Numbered from the stretch's first letter, positions 25,920 through 37,049 are shown. The stretch: 64,000 nucleotides of DNA from Cyanophora paradoxa (GCA_004431415.1 QPMI01000061.1:1-64000); one strand, 5' to 3'. Notes: generated by a model from the letters alone, not told the origin. Translations and numbers: made by a program.

Positions 25920-26066
25920 GCTATAGTGTTGCACGTCGCACGTTAAACTAAAAGCCGCGCGTTAAACTAACACTGCGGTACTAGCTAAAGCTATAGTGTT
26001 GCACGTCGCACGTTTAACAACACCGTACGCGTGCACAGTTCAACAAATTAAACTAAAAGCCGCGCG
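25920..26066 (+). repeat. Interleaved direct repeats
   Basis: A 25-bp unit starting GCTATAGTGTTGCACGTCGC occurs at 25920-25944 and 25990-26014. A second unit, TAAACTAAAAGCCGCGCG, occurs at 25944-25961 and 26049-26066. There is no inverted-repeat or coding content that would make this a recognisable mobile element. Confidence 0.85.
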
Positions 26067-26339
26067 CGCGCAGCCCCGGCCGCACTGCGGCAGCGCCGCG
26101 GCGCACGTCGCGTGCGGCGCCGGCGCGCGGCGCGCGCCGCAGTGCGCGGGCCGTTGATCGCCGAGCCGGATGCAGCGTTGGCTGCAGCTGCAGCTTCTGC
26201 CGCGTCGGGGGGCCCGGCCGGCGCGCGGCGGGCCGGCGCCTGGAAAATGCGAACTTCCACCGGACCTTGCAATCGAAGCGGAGATATGGAACGTAGAAAC
26301 GACTGTGCACCGCGGCGGCCGCGATCGCGGGGCGTGGCG

Positions 26340-28403
26340 CTACGCTAACCGGAAGACGAGGGCGCTGTGGTCGTCGGAGCCGGTGACGATCGTGTTGCCG
26401 TCCCTGCGCGCGCCCTCGGATCCGGAGGGCGGGGTCGGGGGCGGGGAAGGGGGCGGAGCGGGGCGGGCCTGGAGACGGCGAGGGAGAGGATGGAGTCGCG
26501 GTGGCCGGAGAGGGAGCGGACGCACTGCCCGTTGCGGGCGTCCCACACGCGCAGCACGCCGTCCGTCGCCGCCGTGTACACGAACGGCTGGCTCTCGTGC
26601 CACGCCAGCCTCAGCACCTGGTTCCCCTCCTGCGCCCCCTCGCCTCGGGCCCCGCCCGGCGCGGCGCGGCGGCAGGGGCCGGCGGGGCGCCGGGGCGGCG
26701 CACGCCGTGCTCGCAGGTCTGGCGGAGGGCCATCGTGGTGAGGTCCCAGACCCGCAGCGTGCTGTCCAGCGAGCAGCTCGCCGCCAGCGGCAGCCTGCGC
26801 CGCCTCAGCGCGCCCCCGGCGCCCAGCAGCGGCCGGCGCACGAGCTGCAGAAGCCGACGTCCTCGATGCCGGCGCCGTGGCCGGCGAGCGCGCCCCGCAC
26901 CTGCGCGCAGATCAGGCGCCGGCCGGTGGCCAAGAAGGGGGGCCTGGGGGGGGGGGGGGGGGGGGGGGGGGGTGCGGGCCTTGGCGCCATCGATCTGGAG
27001 ACGATGACTGAGGAGTCCTCGCTGCCCGAGATCACCAGCGCCCCCTCCCGGTTCACGCTCAGGCACGTCACCGGGCCCTCGTGGAAGCCCCGCCCTGCTC
27101 CCCGCGCTCACAGGGGAGGCCGAGGCCCGGGCGGCCGGCGCGCGCACCGCCGAGGGCGCCGATGCCGCTGCCGTCGCGCGGGCTCCACGTCCGCACGGTC
27201 CCGTCCGCGGAGCCCGTGACCACGGTCTTGCCTGCGCGAGCGCTCGGCCGCCGGCCCGGGGGCGAGCGCGCGGCCGGGGCCGGGGCCGGCACCGTCCGGG
27301 GTGAAGCCGCCGCACGTGACCGGCCCGCTGTGCCCCGCAAAAACCTGCCGCCCCGGCCGCCTCAGCGGATCTGCGGCCTGGGGATGGAGGATGGGGAACT
27401 GCGCGCCTGCATGCACTTGGTGGTCGGGGCGTTCCACATCCACACTGTCCCGTCCTCCGAGCCGCCGAGGAGCACGTAGCCCTTGGGGTGCCAGTCCACC
27501 CACTGGCGGCACGCGGCGCGCCTCAGGCAAGGGAGCGGATGCGGCGGGCCGGGGGCGGGGCGCACGGTGAGGTCGGCGGCGGGCCCCTCGAGCGTGCAGT
27601 TCAGGGCCCCCGTCTCGACGTTCCAGACCTTGGCCGTCCCGTCCATCCCCGCCGTCGCCACCAGCTTCCCGTCGAAGCTGAACTTCAGGTTCGCCACCGT
27701 GTCCGTGTGCCCTGCGCGCGCCTCGCGCCCGGCGAGGGCGCCGCGAGGGCAGCCGGCGCGGACCCTGCAGCCGGTGGAGGGCCTGGCCCGTCGCAATGTT
27801 CCAAACGTACGCGACGTCGTCGCCGCCGCCCGACGCCGCGAGCTCCGGGTTCGAGGGGTGCAGGGCCACGCAGTACACTGGGTCTGCGGCCCGCGGCGTC
27901 AGTGGCGGCGCTGGCGTCGTGATTGTGGACCTCGGGCGCAATACGGCGCGCTGCGAAACGCACCCTTGTGCTCTCTAAACTGCGCGGCAGACTCATCTTT
28001 GACATCCACGAGCTCCTGATCCCCGCCCTCATCGACTGCGTTCTCGTCGATGGCGCCAAGCGCATCGTCGTCCGCATCCTCTGCAGCAAAGCGGGCGCGT
28101 TCATTGTGTGAGAATCAGCCGCATACGCGGCGCCCGCGGCGCGGGGCGGCGCTCACCCATCTCGACCCCCATGTTGTCGAGCTCCACCTCCTCGATGACA
28201 TCCTCGTCAGCGAGATACTCGCCCTCATCCAAATCCGCGTCATCCTGGTCCCGCGCGTCGCCCGTCTGCGCCAGAAAGCACGATCGGGCGCGCGAGGCGG
28301 GCGGGGGGCGGGGGCGCTTCTGCAGCGCGCGAATCGATTCGGGCAGCTAGCTACAGCCCGCAGCGCACCCGAGTGGGATCACTGCTCGTTCCTGCCATCG
28401 TGT
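26340..28403 (-). CDS. AAMP: AAMP/Sqt1-type WD40 protein
   Basis: Eight-bladed-type WD40 protein orthologous to animal AAMP and yeast Sqt1, a chaperone of ribosomal protein uL16 in yeast. The N-terminus is acidic (EGEYLADEDVIEEVELDNMG, then DADDDALGAIDENAVDEGGD), as in the family. Blades follow in order: DPVYCVALHPSNPELAASGG, VAYVWNIATGQALHRLQ, FSFDGKLVATAGMDGTAKVW, WVDWHPKGYVLLGGSEDGTV, FAGHSGPVTCGGFTPDG, TVVTGSADGTVRTWSP, VTCLSVNREGALVISGSEDS, SCSLDSTLRVWDLTTM, AWHESQPFVYTAATDGVLRV and NTIVTGSDDHSALVF. The stop is at 26340-26342. The WHP blade and the long gap before blade 6 are typical of AAMP. The first coding exon is uncertain: ATGGCAGGAACG near 28403 is a candidate but its splice phase does not fit cleanly. 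Confidence 0.9.
26946..26972 (-). repeat. Poly-G (poly-C in gene sense) tract inside an AAMP intron
   Basis: A run of about 27 G on the plus strand, which is poly-C in the AAMP sense strand. It parallels the tract at 4393-4418. Confidence 0.8.
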
Positions 28404-28439
28404 ACAGAAGTGTACCCGGCAAATCGAAAAAAACTGGGC

Positions 28440-29443
28440 ATGGCCAGAGGCTCCGGAGCTCGAGCCAGCGCGCCAGCAATCCAGCTTCGCGGACCTGCAT
28501 ATGCTGCTGTTGCAGGCCTAACTGTCGCGGCGGCGCGTCCGACAAGCCTGTCGGCACCTTACACGGCCAGCCATGGCCAGCTCCGCGCGGCACGGCACGA
28601 AAAGATCGGGTTGCAGCTTCAGAAGCCCCGCCGACCGCGCCGGCGCCCGAGCTTCGAGTGCGTGTGCAACGTAGAGCGAACGGACCAGAGCGCCGGCGAG
28701 GGCTCGCAGTCGTCAAGTGGAAGAAGGACCTTCATCGGCGTCTCGATGACGCAGTTGACGGGCGTGATCGCGTCCGCCAGCGCCGCGCACGGAGGCACCG
28801 TCCGGGAATACGACGTTGGTGCGCTTTCTCGATCTAGTTTGCCGCCCCGAGCGACCGCGTCCCATCGACCGTCGGGCGCGACGCAGATCCATCGGGGCAG
28901 TTCCGAACGCTCCCGAGCGGCCTGATGGTGAAGGACTTCAATGAGGGGTCCGGGGCAGACATCAAGGCGGGCGATGTCGTCCGGGTGCGCGGCACGGGAC
29001 GGCTCGTCAATCGAGATGGATACGTCTTCTGGCGCACCGTGCGGCCCCCAGGCCCCGCCACGTACGCCCGGAAGCCGCAGCCCAGCGCCCTCCGCAGTCC
29101 GAGCTGGAGGAGGGGTACTACGAGGTGGACACGGGGGAGGCGGGGGTGATCGCTGGTCTCAGGGAGGGCCTCGTCGGCATGCGCGCGGGCGGCGTCCGCC
29201 GCGTGATCGTACCCCCGGGGCCCCTCACCTACGCCGAGGGCGTCGAGCAGCCGTACCCCTCCTCCTTCCAGGTGCGCTGCGCATGCCCTCGAGCTCAGTG
29301 GCCTCCTCGACCCCGCGCCTACTCCGCCAACCCCGCCGGGCTCGAGCTCGCAGGGGGAGCGGCTGCTGCGGTCAGTGCTGGACAACGGGTACAGGGACTG
29401 CACAATTTCGTTCGATCTGCAGGTCGTCCGCGTCCGGCCCTAA
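28440..29443 (+). CDS. Plastid-lumen FKBP-type peptidyl-prolyl isomerase with Tat signal
   Basis: FKBP prolyl isomerase predicted for the thylakoid lumen. The first exon carries an Ala/Arg-rich presequence followed by SGRRTFIGVSMTQLTG and IASASAAHG. That is a twin-arginine plus hydrophobic stretch plus AxA site, the layout of a thylakoid Tat signal. Splicing at 28821 to 28879 gives EYDV|DPSGQFRTLPSGL in frame. The FKBP domain reads MVKDFNEGSGADIKAGDVVR, GTGRLVNRDGYVFW, EEGYYEVDTGEAGVIAGLRE, GMRAGGVRRVIVPPGPLTY, and LLRSVLDNGYRDCTISFDL. TAA is at 29441-29443. Several aromatic residues of human FKBP12's active site are not conserved, as is usual for lumenal FKBPs, so catalysis is uncertain. The start at 28440 is the nearest upstream Met and an earlier exon is possible. 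It is divergent from AAMP with almost no spacer. Confidence 0.92.
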
Positions 29444-29690
29444 GGCCCGCCCCCCCGCCCCCTCGGCCTCTGCTCCGTTGGCGCGTTGAAATCTTCGCTC
29501 ACTTTGCATTGCACACTGTACAGAAAACAATAGACACGACTCTACATGCTGCAGCGCTGCCCCCCCACACACCCCTCTACATGCTTCCCCGTTCTCCGAT
29601 CCCCCACATCATCCCCGAAAAAATGGAGCCTCCCCCGCCGAAAAAAAGCGCGGCCGGGGGGCGTGTCGCGGGCGGCGGCGGCGGGGGCGA

Positions 29691-30326
29691 TCACGCGAAG
29701 GCGAGCTCCTCGGCGTCCTCCTGCGGGGCGCGAGGGTGAGCGGGGCGCCGACGGGGGCGGAGAAGGGGCGCGGCGCACGGCCTCCCAGGCCAGGGCGACG
29801 AGGTCCGCCACGTCCGCCTCGCACAGGGCCGCCCCCGCCGGCGCCCCCTGCGCCCCGACCTCACCACTCGAGAGAGCGCGGGGCGTGCGGCGGGCGGCGG
29901 CGCGGGCTGACCTCGAGCGGGAGGGCCTCTTCCGCGTCGGCGAGCAGCTGCCCCGCCTCGTCCAGCTGCTGCTCCGGGCCCCTGCGCCGGCCACCGGATC
30001 AAATCCAGCGCCGGGGGCGACGGCGCGGGGCCGGCGGGGCGGGGGGCGCACGTCTGGCGGCTGGCGGAGATGACGCTGAGGAGGGAGCTGTAGTAGCGGG
30101 AGCCCAGGGCCGAGGCCTCGAGGAGCTCCTCCTGGTTGGTCTCCTCGTCGAGCTCGCGGCTCGTCTCGGCGCGGATGATGTCGAACGCCGCCTCCGTCGT
30201 GTTGTGGTTCACCGTCGGGTGCGCCGCAAGGATGTCCTCAAAGAGCTCCGACGCCGCCGCCCGCTCCATCTCCAGCTCCGCCCGGCTCATCCTCGACGGC
30301 CGCGCCGCCTCCGGCTCCCTGGACAT
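29691..30326 (-). CDS. Small helical protein of unknown function
   Basis: Not recognised. Four or so short exons on the minus strand. It starts MSREPEAARPSRMSRAELEM at 30326 (a second Met 12 residues in is also possible). The following stretch is strongly helical and acidic (ASELFEDILAAHPTVNHNTT, AETSRELDEETNQEELLEAS, LGSRYYSSLLSVISASRQT). A short exon, GPEQQLDEAGQLLADAEEAL, then CEADVADLVALAWEAV, follow, and a terminal exon EDAEELAFA ends with TGA at 29691-29693. Intron positions carry the C-rich, CTGAC-type signature, which supports real expression in this direction. The even charge pattern and lack of a hydrophobic core segment suggest a coiled-coil or adaptor subunit. It is convergent with the FKBP gene. 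Confidence 0.65.
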   Translation of the reverse strand: MSREPEAARPSRMSRAELEMERAAASELFEDILAAHPTVNHNTTEAAFDIIRAETSRELDEETNQEELLEASALGSRYYSSLLSVISASRQTCAPRPAGPAPSPPALDLIRWPAQGPGAAAGRGGAAARRRGRGPPARGQPAPPPAARPALSRVVRSGRRGRRRGRPCARRTWRTSSPWPGRPCAAPLLRPRRRPAHPRAPQEDAEELAFA

Positions 30327-31341
30327 TCGGCGTCAAAATAAGGCGTATGTGATGCGAATGAACGCTTAGAGTGCTCTAGAGGACCGAGGGCGAAGCGAGG
30401 ACGAGTAACCGCCGAGTAACCGCTTTCCCGCCTAATCACACCGTTCCGCGGCGACTTAGGCCAGGCTCTGCGAGTACGCGCCGCTACACGCATCGGCACG
30501 CTCCTGCTTAGACCCTACGCTCTCGTACGCGGTGGGAAAAGCGGGCCTCGGCGGGGCATGATTTTTAACTTCAGCCTCGGAGCGTTTCCGACGAGGGGAC
30601 GACGTTCGTGTGCTAGTGTGACGGCGAACGCACGGGAGAACAATTTCATCAACGTAGCGGAACGCCATTGGAGAACGGAGCTGAGCTGGGCTAAGAGGTC
30701 TTGAACAATTGCTGTGCCCGTCCCAAGCTCATTCCCCCCACTGCCGCTTGTGCTAGCGGAGCCCCGCTGGGGCGGAGGATGCGCTTACGGAGCACCTGCA
30801 AGCGCCCAATGCGCGCGCGCGAGCGTTCGGGGCTCGTTTCGTTTGCGGCAGTTACTAGCGTCCCAACCACTTCAGAGGCTTGGCGCTCGCACCCGCTGCA
30901 GGCTGTAGCGCGCTAGCGCGAGCATCCGCGGACATCGGCATTCCGGAGTTCGTTGTCGGTAGCGCCGTGTTCTTGTTTGATGATGTGGTTCTCGCCGGTT
31001 CATGACGCGCCAGCCGCAGCGATTGACCAGAATGTGGTTCTCAGCGCTCAATCCGCCTCACGCACGTGCGCTCCCGCCCCTCAATCCGTGTCACCTCGTC
31101 GTTTATGAACTATCAGATAGAGGCGAGAACGCCTGCAGCTGGATCTGGCGGACAACGGTGCGCCCGGTGCTCCGGTCAGCTCGGTGCTCCTATCAGAGAT
31201 CAGCAGCACGCAATGCCTGAGCAGGCGCATGCGCAGGCCTAGATCGTCGGTGCCAGCTGCAGCGGGCGCTGGAGAATGTGGATCTCGACGGGCGGCTGCT
31301 TCTTTTCGACGCACGTCTAAAGGTGTTAGAACGGCATCGGG
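30327..31341. other. Intergenic, about 1 kb, no gene recognised
   Basis: Mixed composition with short chance ORFs on both strands. Promoters of the small minus-strand gene (left) and of the histidine kinase (right) should be here. An upstream exon of the kinase may hide in 31000-31340. Confidence 0.4.
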
Positions 31342-34300
31342 ATGCGGGCGGCAGAAGCCGGCCGCGCCTTTTCGGCGCACCGCGCGGCCGCAATCGCCGC
31401 ACTCGCCCGCAGACGCCGGTTCCTGGTCTCCGCATTTACTGTGTCGTGCGTTCCAGAATCCCCTCCGCCGCCTGTCCCACAGCAGTCTTCGAATCCTGAC
31501 CTCCGACGCAGGCTTTCCCACCTGTTCTTCCGGTCAGCGCTCATCGTGCACCACGCCGGCTCGCTCTCAGCGGCGGCGCGGGTGCCGGTCTTCTGGCTGC
31601 CGGCGGCCGGCGTCGCCCTGGCGCTCTGGACGCTGCGCGCCGTGCGGGACGGCGGCGTCGTCCTCCCTTCCGTCGCCCACTTTGCGTTCGGCGTCGCCGC
31701 CATCGGTGGGCCTGCCCCGCCCCGCCCCGCCCCTTCCCTCAGCTCGCGCAGTGGCGCTGGCGCGCACGCGGGAGGCGCTGCCGGTCGGGGCCGGCGAGCT
31801 GGCCCTCCACCTCTCCCTCGTGCTCTGGTGCGGGAGCTTCGGGCGGCCGTGGCGGGCGCTGCCGGCGGGGGCGGCGCTGGACGGCGCGACGGCGGCCATC
31901 GGCCTGCACCTCCTCGCCGACGGCGGCCGCGCCGCCACCTCCGCCGCCTGCGCCGCCGCCGCCGCCCTCGCCCACATCACCCTCAGCAGCCTCGGTGCCC
32001 CCGCCCCGCCCCGCCGGCCCCCGCCGCGCCGCTCACGGGGTCGAAGTGTGCCAGCACCTCTCGCGGCTCGAGCGGGACGAGGTCGAGCGCGCCCTCCTCT
32101 GGGTGCCCCCGGCCCCCGCTCGCCAGCCGGACCGCCCCCGACGCCCCGGGGCGACCGCAGGAGCGCGTGCCGGTGGGCATCGTGTGCCTCGACGAGGCCG
32201 GCCGCATCGCGTCGGAGCCGAACGGGGCGGCCCGGGGCCTCCTCGCGGCCGCCAGGGGCCCCGGCGCGTGGCGCGGGACGCCCCTCGCGGCGCTCTTCGA
32301 CGCGCCCTCGCGGGGCGCGGTGGAGGCGCTCGTCGCCCGCGCCCTCGCCTCCGCCGGCGGGCGGGGCGCCCCCGCCGGCGACCCCCTCACCGTCGAGGCC
32401 CGGTCCGCCCCTCGCCCCTCCCCCGGCCCCTGAGCGCCCCTCAGCCGCCCGCCCGCGCCAGGCTCCTCGCGCCGCCCCCGCCCCGCCGGACACCGCAGAC
32501 CCGGGCGGCTCCGTCCAGTCGGCGGGGTCGGCGGGGTCGGCCTTCGAGCGCAGCGGCTCCGCCTCGGGCTCGGGCTCGGGCTGGGGTGACCTGCGGCGGA
32601 GGCGGGGCGGGGCGGGGCCGGCGCCCGTGCTCCCGCCGGGCGAGCGCGGGGCGGCGGGCGCGGCGGGGAGCGGGGCGGCTGCGGGCCCTGGGTGCGGCTC
32701 TCGGTGACGGGGCTCCCCGCCGTGGCGCGGGGGCCGGGGCGGGGCCGGTGGCGGCGATTGCGACGCTGGAGGAGGCGACGGCGCGGCGGGAGGCGGCCGA
32801 GGCGCTCGAGCGGGCGCGCGCCCTCTCCGAGGACTCCGCCCGCCGCAACGCCGAGTGCGCTGCACGGCCCGAGCCGGCGGGGCCGGGCTTAGAGGGGGCG
32901 GGGCAGGTTCGCGCTGATCGCGTCGCACGAGCTGCGGCAGCCGCTGGGCATCATCGCCGGCCTCGCCGAGGAGCTCGCCCACGCCCCCCGCGAGGCCCGC
33001 CCCCCCCCCTCCCCGCCCCGACCACGCCCCCTCCGGGCGACGGGGGCGGGCAGGAGGGGTGGGAGGGGCTGCTCGGCGAGCTCCGCCGCACGGTTCGCTC
33101 CCTCGCCCTCATCACCGACGACATCGTCGACTTCTCCAGGCCCGTCCGCCCCCCGCCCCCACCCGCCTCGCGCCCCTCACGCGCGGGGCGGGGGCAGGCT
33201 GGAGGCGATGGGGCGGGGCCCGTCGTGCGCGGAGGCGACGTCGCTGCGGGCGCTCCTCGAGTGGCTCTTCGACGCCTTCGCCGCCGCCAACCGCCGCGTC
33301 CAGGCCCGGCCCCGCCCCCTCCCCCCCGCCGGCCCCCTGCGCTCGGGCCTGAGCGCGGGGGCAGCTGGCGGTGTACGTCGAGGAGGCCTGCCCCCCGGTT
33401 CTCCTCCTCGACCGCAACGGCCTCCGGCGCGCCCCGCCCGCCCCGCGCCCCGCCCCCGCGCCGGCGGCGAGCGGGGCGGGGCGGGCGGGGCAGGCACGCG
33501 CTGGCGAACGTGCTGCACAACTCGCTGCGGTTCACGGCGGCCGGGGGCGAGGTGACGGTGGTGGCGCGGGCGGTGCGGGGCGGGGCGGCGCTGCTCGAGG
33601 TCGAGGTGGCGGACACGGGCGTCGGGATCGACGAGGCGGAGCTCGAGGCCATCTTCGAGCCCTTCCACCAGGCCCCCCGCCCCGCCCCGCCCGCCCCCAC
33701 CCCCGCCCCCTTCTCGCGGCGGCCCCCTGAGATTCCCTTTCCACTGCAGGCCCGCTCGGGGCTGCAGCGCTCGCACGACGGCACCGGGTGCGGGGGAAGC
33801 CCCTCCCAACTCGCGGAGCTCCCCCGCTGACTCGGGGCAGGCTTGGGCTGCCCCTTGCCCGGCGCCTCGTCGAGGCGTGCGGCGGCAGCCTGGACATCGC
33901 CTCCCGCCCGGGCCAGGGTGCCCCCGCCCGCCCCCGCCCCGCCCCGCCCCCGCCGAGCTGCGGGCAGGCACGCGGGCGTGGCTGCGTGCGCCGCTGCGGC
34001 TGCCGGCGGAGGCGCTGGACGAGGCGGACCCCGCCCTGGACTTTGGGAGGGGCACGCCGCCCCGCCCGCCACCCCGCCCCCGCCCCTCCCCGTTCCTCGC
34101 CCTCGGGCCCGCCGCCGCCCGCGCCGCCCTGCCGCCCGCCCTGCGCGGCGCCCCCGCCGCGGTACTGGCGGGGAGGGGCGCTTCGGGGGCGCGGAGGAGG
34201 CGCTGGCGCGCATGGCCCGCTGGCGCCTCCGCGGCCTCGGCCTCGCAGTCCCGAGCGCCACCCGCACGGGGCGGCCCCGCGGGCCCCCGCGTGGAGCTCG

Positions 34301-35336
34301 ACCTGCGCGGGGCCGCCTCGGGGGCGGCGCGGGTGCGGGTCGGGGCGGGCGAGCGGGCGCTGCCGCTGCCCTTCACCCTCGCCGACCTCGCCTTTGCCCT
34401 CGCCGCCCTCGCCGCCCCGGAGCCCGACCCGGCCCCGGCCCCGGCCCGGCCCCGGCCTCGGCCCTCGCGGTGGGGCCCCAGTGCGGGGCGGCGGCGCGGC
34501 GGGCGCGGGGTCGCCCCCGGGGCGCGGGGCGGGCGGCTGCCGGCGGCCGGCGCGGCGCAGCGCGTGCTCGTCGTCGACGACACCGAGCTGGTGCCGTACC
34601 CCCCAACTTCCCCCCCCCCCCGCCGCCCCCTGACGTCGGGGCAGAGCCTGCGGGTGCTGCGGCGGCTGGTGGAGCGGGCGGGGCTCGAGGCGCCGGCGGC
34701 GCGCGACGGGGCGGAGGCCCTCGCCGCCCTCGGCCTCGACCCCCGCCCGCGGCCGACGGCCCGACTGCCCGCTTCAAGACGGGGTGCAGGAGGGGGGGAG
34801 GAGGAGGGCCCTCTGGAGGCGGGCGGCGCCTGGCCCGTCGCCGCCGTCCTCATGGACCAGCAGGCCGGCCGCGGTGCACCCCCGCCGGCCCTCGCGCCCT
34901 GAGCGCGGCGGGGGCAGATGCCGGTGCTGGACGGGCGGGAGGCCACGCGCGTCATCCGCCGCGCCCAGGCCGCCCAGCGCAGGCCCCAGTGCGCCCCGCC
35001 CCGCCCGGGCCCGCCCCCGGGCCCGAGCACCGGGCCCGACCTCGGGCCGGCAGCCTGCCCGTGATCATCGTCTCGGCGAACGCGACGGCGGGCGACCGCG
35101 CCGCTGCCGCCGAGGCTGGCGCCGATTCCTTCCTCGGTCCGACCTCGGCGCGCTTCCCCGGGTACGGCGCCTGTGGCTGACGCTGCGCCGCTCTGCGGCA
35201 CTCCGCAGCAAAACCGGTGACTCGGGAAGGCGTCGCGGGGGCCCTGCGCCCCTACCTCCGCCTCCTTGCCGCGGCCGGCTCCGGCTCCCGCGAGGGGACC
35301 CCCGACGTCGACCGGTACCGCGGCCGCGAGCCGTAG
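31342..35336 (+). CDS. Hybrid sensor histidine kinase (membrane region, PAS, HisKA, HATPase, receiver)
   Basis: Two-component hybrid kinase. The N-terminal hydrophobic region FWLPAAGVALALWTLRAVRDG...AHFAFGVAAIG continues in the next exons (ELALHLSLVLWCG) and resembles a MASE1-type multi-pass sensor. A PAS-like segment follows, VPVGIVCLDEAGRIASEPNG. A coiled linker leads to the phosphoacceptor motif ALIASHELRQPLGIIAGLAE (His present), then the ATPase N-box region LANVLHNSLRFTAAGGEVTV, the G1 box VADTGVGIDEAE and GLPLARRLVEACGGSLDIAS. A long, poorly conserved section precedes the receiver: RVLVVDDTE, VLMDQQ and MPVLDG (phosphoacceptor Asp), PVIIVSANATAGDRAAA, and ADSFLAKPVTREG after splicing (invariant Lys). 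TAG is at 35334-35336. All catalytic residues are kept. The start is uncertain. Confidence 0.88.
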
Positions 35337-35783
35337 CCTCGGGCCAGGCCGCGCCATGCCCGCCGCCGGCCCAGAGCAGTCTAGCAGGTCCAGGCCTAGG
35401 CAGCAGCAGAAGAACCGAATTTCGAAATCAAAAACTCATGGCATGGTCGTCAACGTTCAACTCTCTGGTATTTCCATGGCAAGTGCATGTCTGCATCAAG
35501 ATATAGCTCCAGCATGCGCTGTGGCATAACGGCTATCGCTATAGCTAGCGCTCGCGAGATCTAGAGCGCGCCACACGAGCGCGCCAGCAGTACCCCGTCT
35601 ACAGTCATTCCCCCTGGCAAAGTTTTTCCGAACTGTTTGCTGCGGCAACGACAGCGGCGCGAAAATCAGCTCAGAGTGATAGGAAAAGCGCTTAGCTAAC
35701 CAGTATCGTGTGGCTTCCTGTGCGGCTTGCGTTTGCTCAGTGGTGGCCCAGGAGAGCGCAGGAGGCACGCGGAGCGTGGCAGG
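35337..35783. other. Intergenic, promoter of GTPase gene
   Basis: About 450 bp of mixed composition with AGCTATAG-type short repeats near 35500-35560. No coding signal was seen. Confidence 0.35.
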
Positions 35784-36812
35784 ATGGATGCCCATTTTAC
35801 AGCCAAGGTAGCTGTGCTTGGAGATCAAGAGACGGGCAAGACCTCGCTAGTCGAGAGGAGATGTGTTGTAGCAGTCGGTGAGGATCCGCTAGCGACCGGC
35901 CTGGGCTTCCAGAACCTCCACACGGGCCTCCGCTTCAAGGTGCGTTCTTGGCTGAGCCGGGCGGGCCCGCCCGCGCCCTGGACGCCGCCCTCGTCGCCCT
36001 CCAGCGCTCGAGCGCGCCCCAGCTCCGCCCTTGGCCCGTGCCAAGCTGAGATCGTGCTCGCGCCGCCTTCTTCGCGCAGTCGGAGATCGTGCCCGGAGAC
36101 ATGCACCGATACGGCATCACTTATTGGGACATACCCGGGAGCAGCCTGGACATGGCGGCGCGCTACGCGGCCGGCGCCGCCGGCCTCGTCTTCGTCTTTG
36201 ACGTGACGAACGCCACAACGTTCGATCACCTACAGGACTGGATCGCCGCCGTCGAGGGGATCGGCACCACGCCCCAGAAGATGATTCTCGCCAACAAGGT
36301 GCCCCTCGGAGCCCCCCCCCCCCCCCTCCCCCCCCCTCACCCGCCCACCTCCGCGTCGCTCGGGGCCGACGGGGCGGCAGCTGGACCTGCTGGGGGCGCC
36401 GGAGGGCCTGGTGCGGGAGGTGGGGCGCGACGAGGCGGAGCGCTTCGCGCGGGAGCGCGGGTGCTGGTACTTCGAGGCGAGCGCCGTCACCGGCTTGGGC
36501 CTCGACGACGCTTTCGAGTCCCTCGTCTCCAAGCGCGCCGCCCCCTCCGGCCTCGTTCGACGCCGTCTGACCCGCGCCCCGTGCAGCATCGTGCGGAGCA
36601 TCCCGACGCCCGCCGAGCCCAGCGCCCTTCTCAGGACCGGCGTCCGCATCGGCGCGCGCCTCACGCAGGCCCGCCCGCCGCCCGCGCCCGGCTCGCCCCG
36701 CCCGACGCCCGCCGCAGGACCCGTCGTACTGGCGCTCCCTGTACCCGGATGTCATCGCCCCGCCCAAGGTCGAGCCCAAGTTCGAAGTACCCCTCGGAAT
36801 CCCCTTCAGCTA
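35784..36812 (+). CDS. Rab28-like/Rab-like small GTPase with divergent G3 and no prenylation cysteine
   Basis: Small GTPase in about five exons. The start MDAHFTAKVAVLGDQETGKT contains the P-loop GDQETGKT. G2 is around GLGFQNLHTGLRFK. G3 reads YWDIPGSS instead of WD(T/I)xGQ, so the catalytic Gln is missing. G4 is ANK plus LDL after a splice (NKLD), and G5 is the EASAVTG motif. The layout (extra residues before WDI, YxYGA-like RYAAGAAGLVFVFDVTN) recalls Rab28 more than classical Rabs. The C-terminal extension ends FEVPLGIPFS with no cysteine, so lipid modification at the C-terminus is not expected. Low GTPase activity or effector-only behaviour is inferred from the missing Gln. Rab28 works in ciliary transport in other eukaryotes, so a role here is speculative. 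Confidence 0.8.
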
Positions 36813-37049
36813 GCCCCCTCCCCCGCTGTCCATCCACCTCACCTGCGCTGCTTCGCCCTCGAGGCTCCTCTACGCCTGGTTCGGGTCTTCCTGTGCTCCT
36901 GGCTAGCTCTAGGGTCTAGCCTACGCTATCGCTTCTGCTCTGCTGCGCTACGTATGCGGTTCAGTCTCCTGTGAGTCCTGTCTGGAAGTCTAGATCTGGT
37001 TCGGCTGCGGGTTGCGGTGCGGCGGGCTGCATCATCCTGCACGGCGCCC

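Larger units (their letters stand above)
24782..26339. other. Large intergenic region with direct repeats
   Basis: No gene was recognised. The left part (24782-25400) has a minus-strand open stretch with an internal Met (IDIVG-like, about 24955) that could be a 5' exon of the RWP-RK gene, but I cannot support it. The right part (25470-26070) holds two families of short direct repeats listed separately. 26060-26160 is a CGCG-rich low-complexity patch. Confidence 0.5.

Noticed and set aside
25477-26066. Direct repeats considered as a CRISPR array or transposon ends
   Set aside because: Only two copies with no uniform spacers, no terminal inverted repeats, no target-site duplication and no transposase; the genome is eukaryotic.
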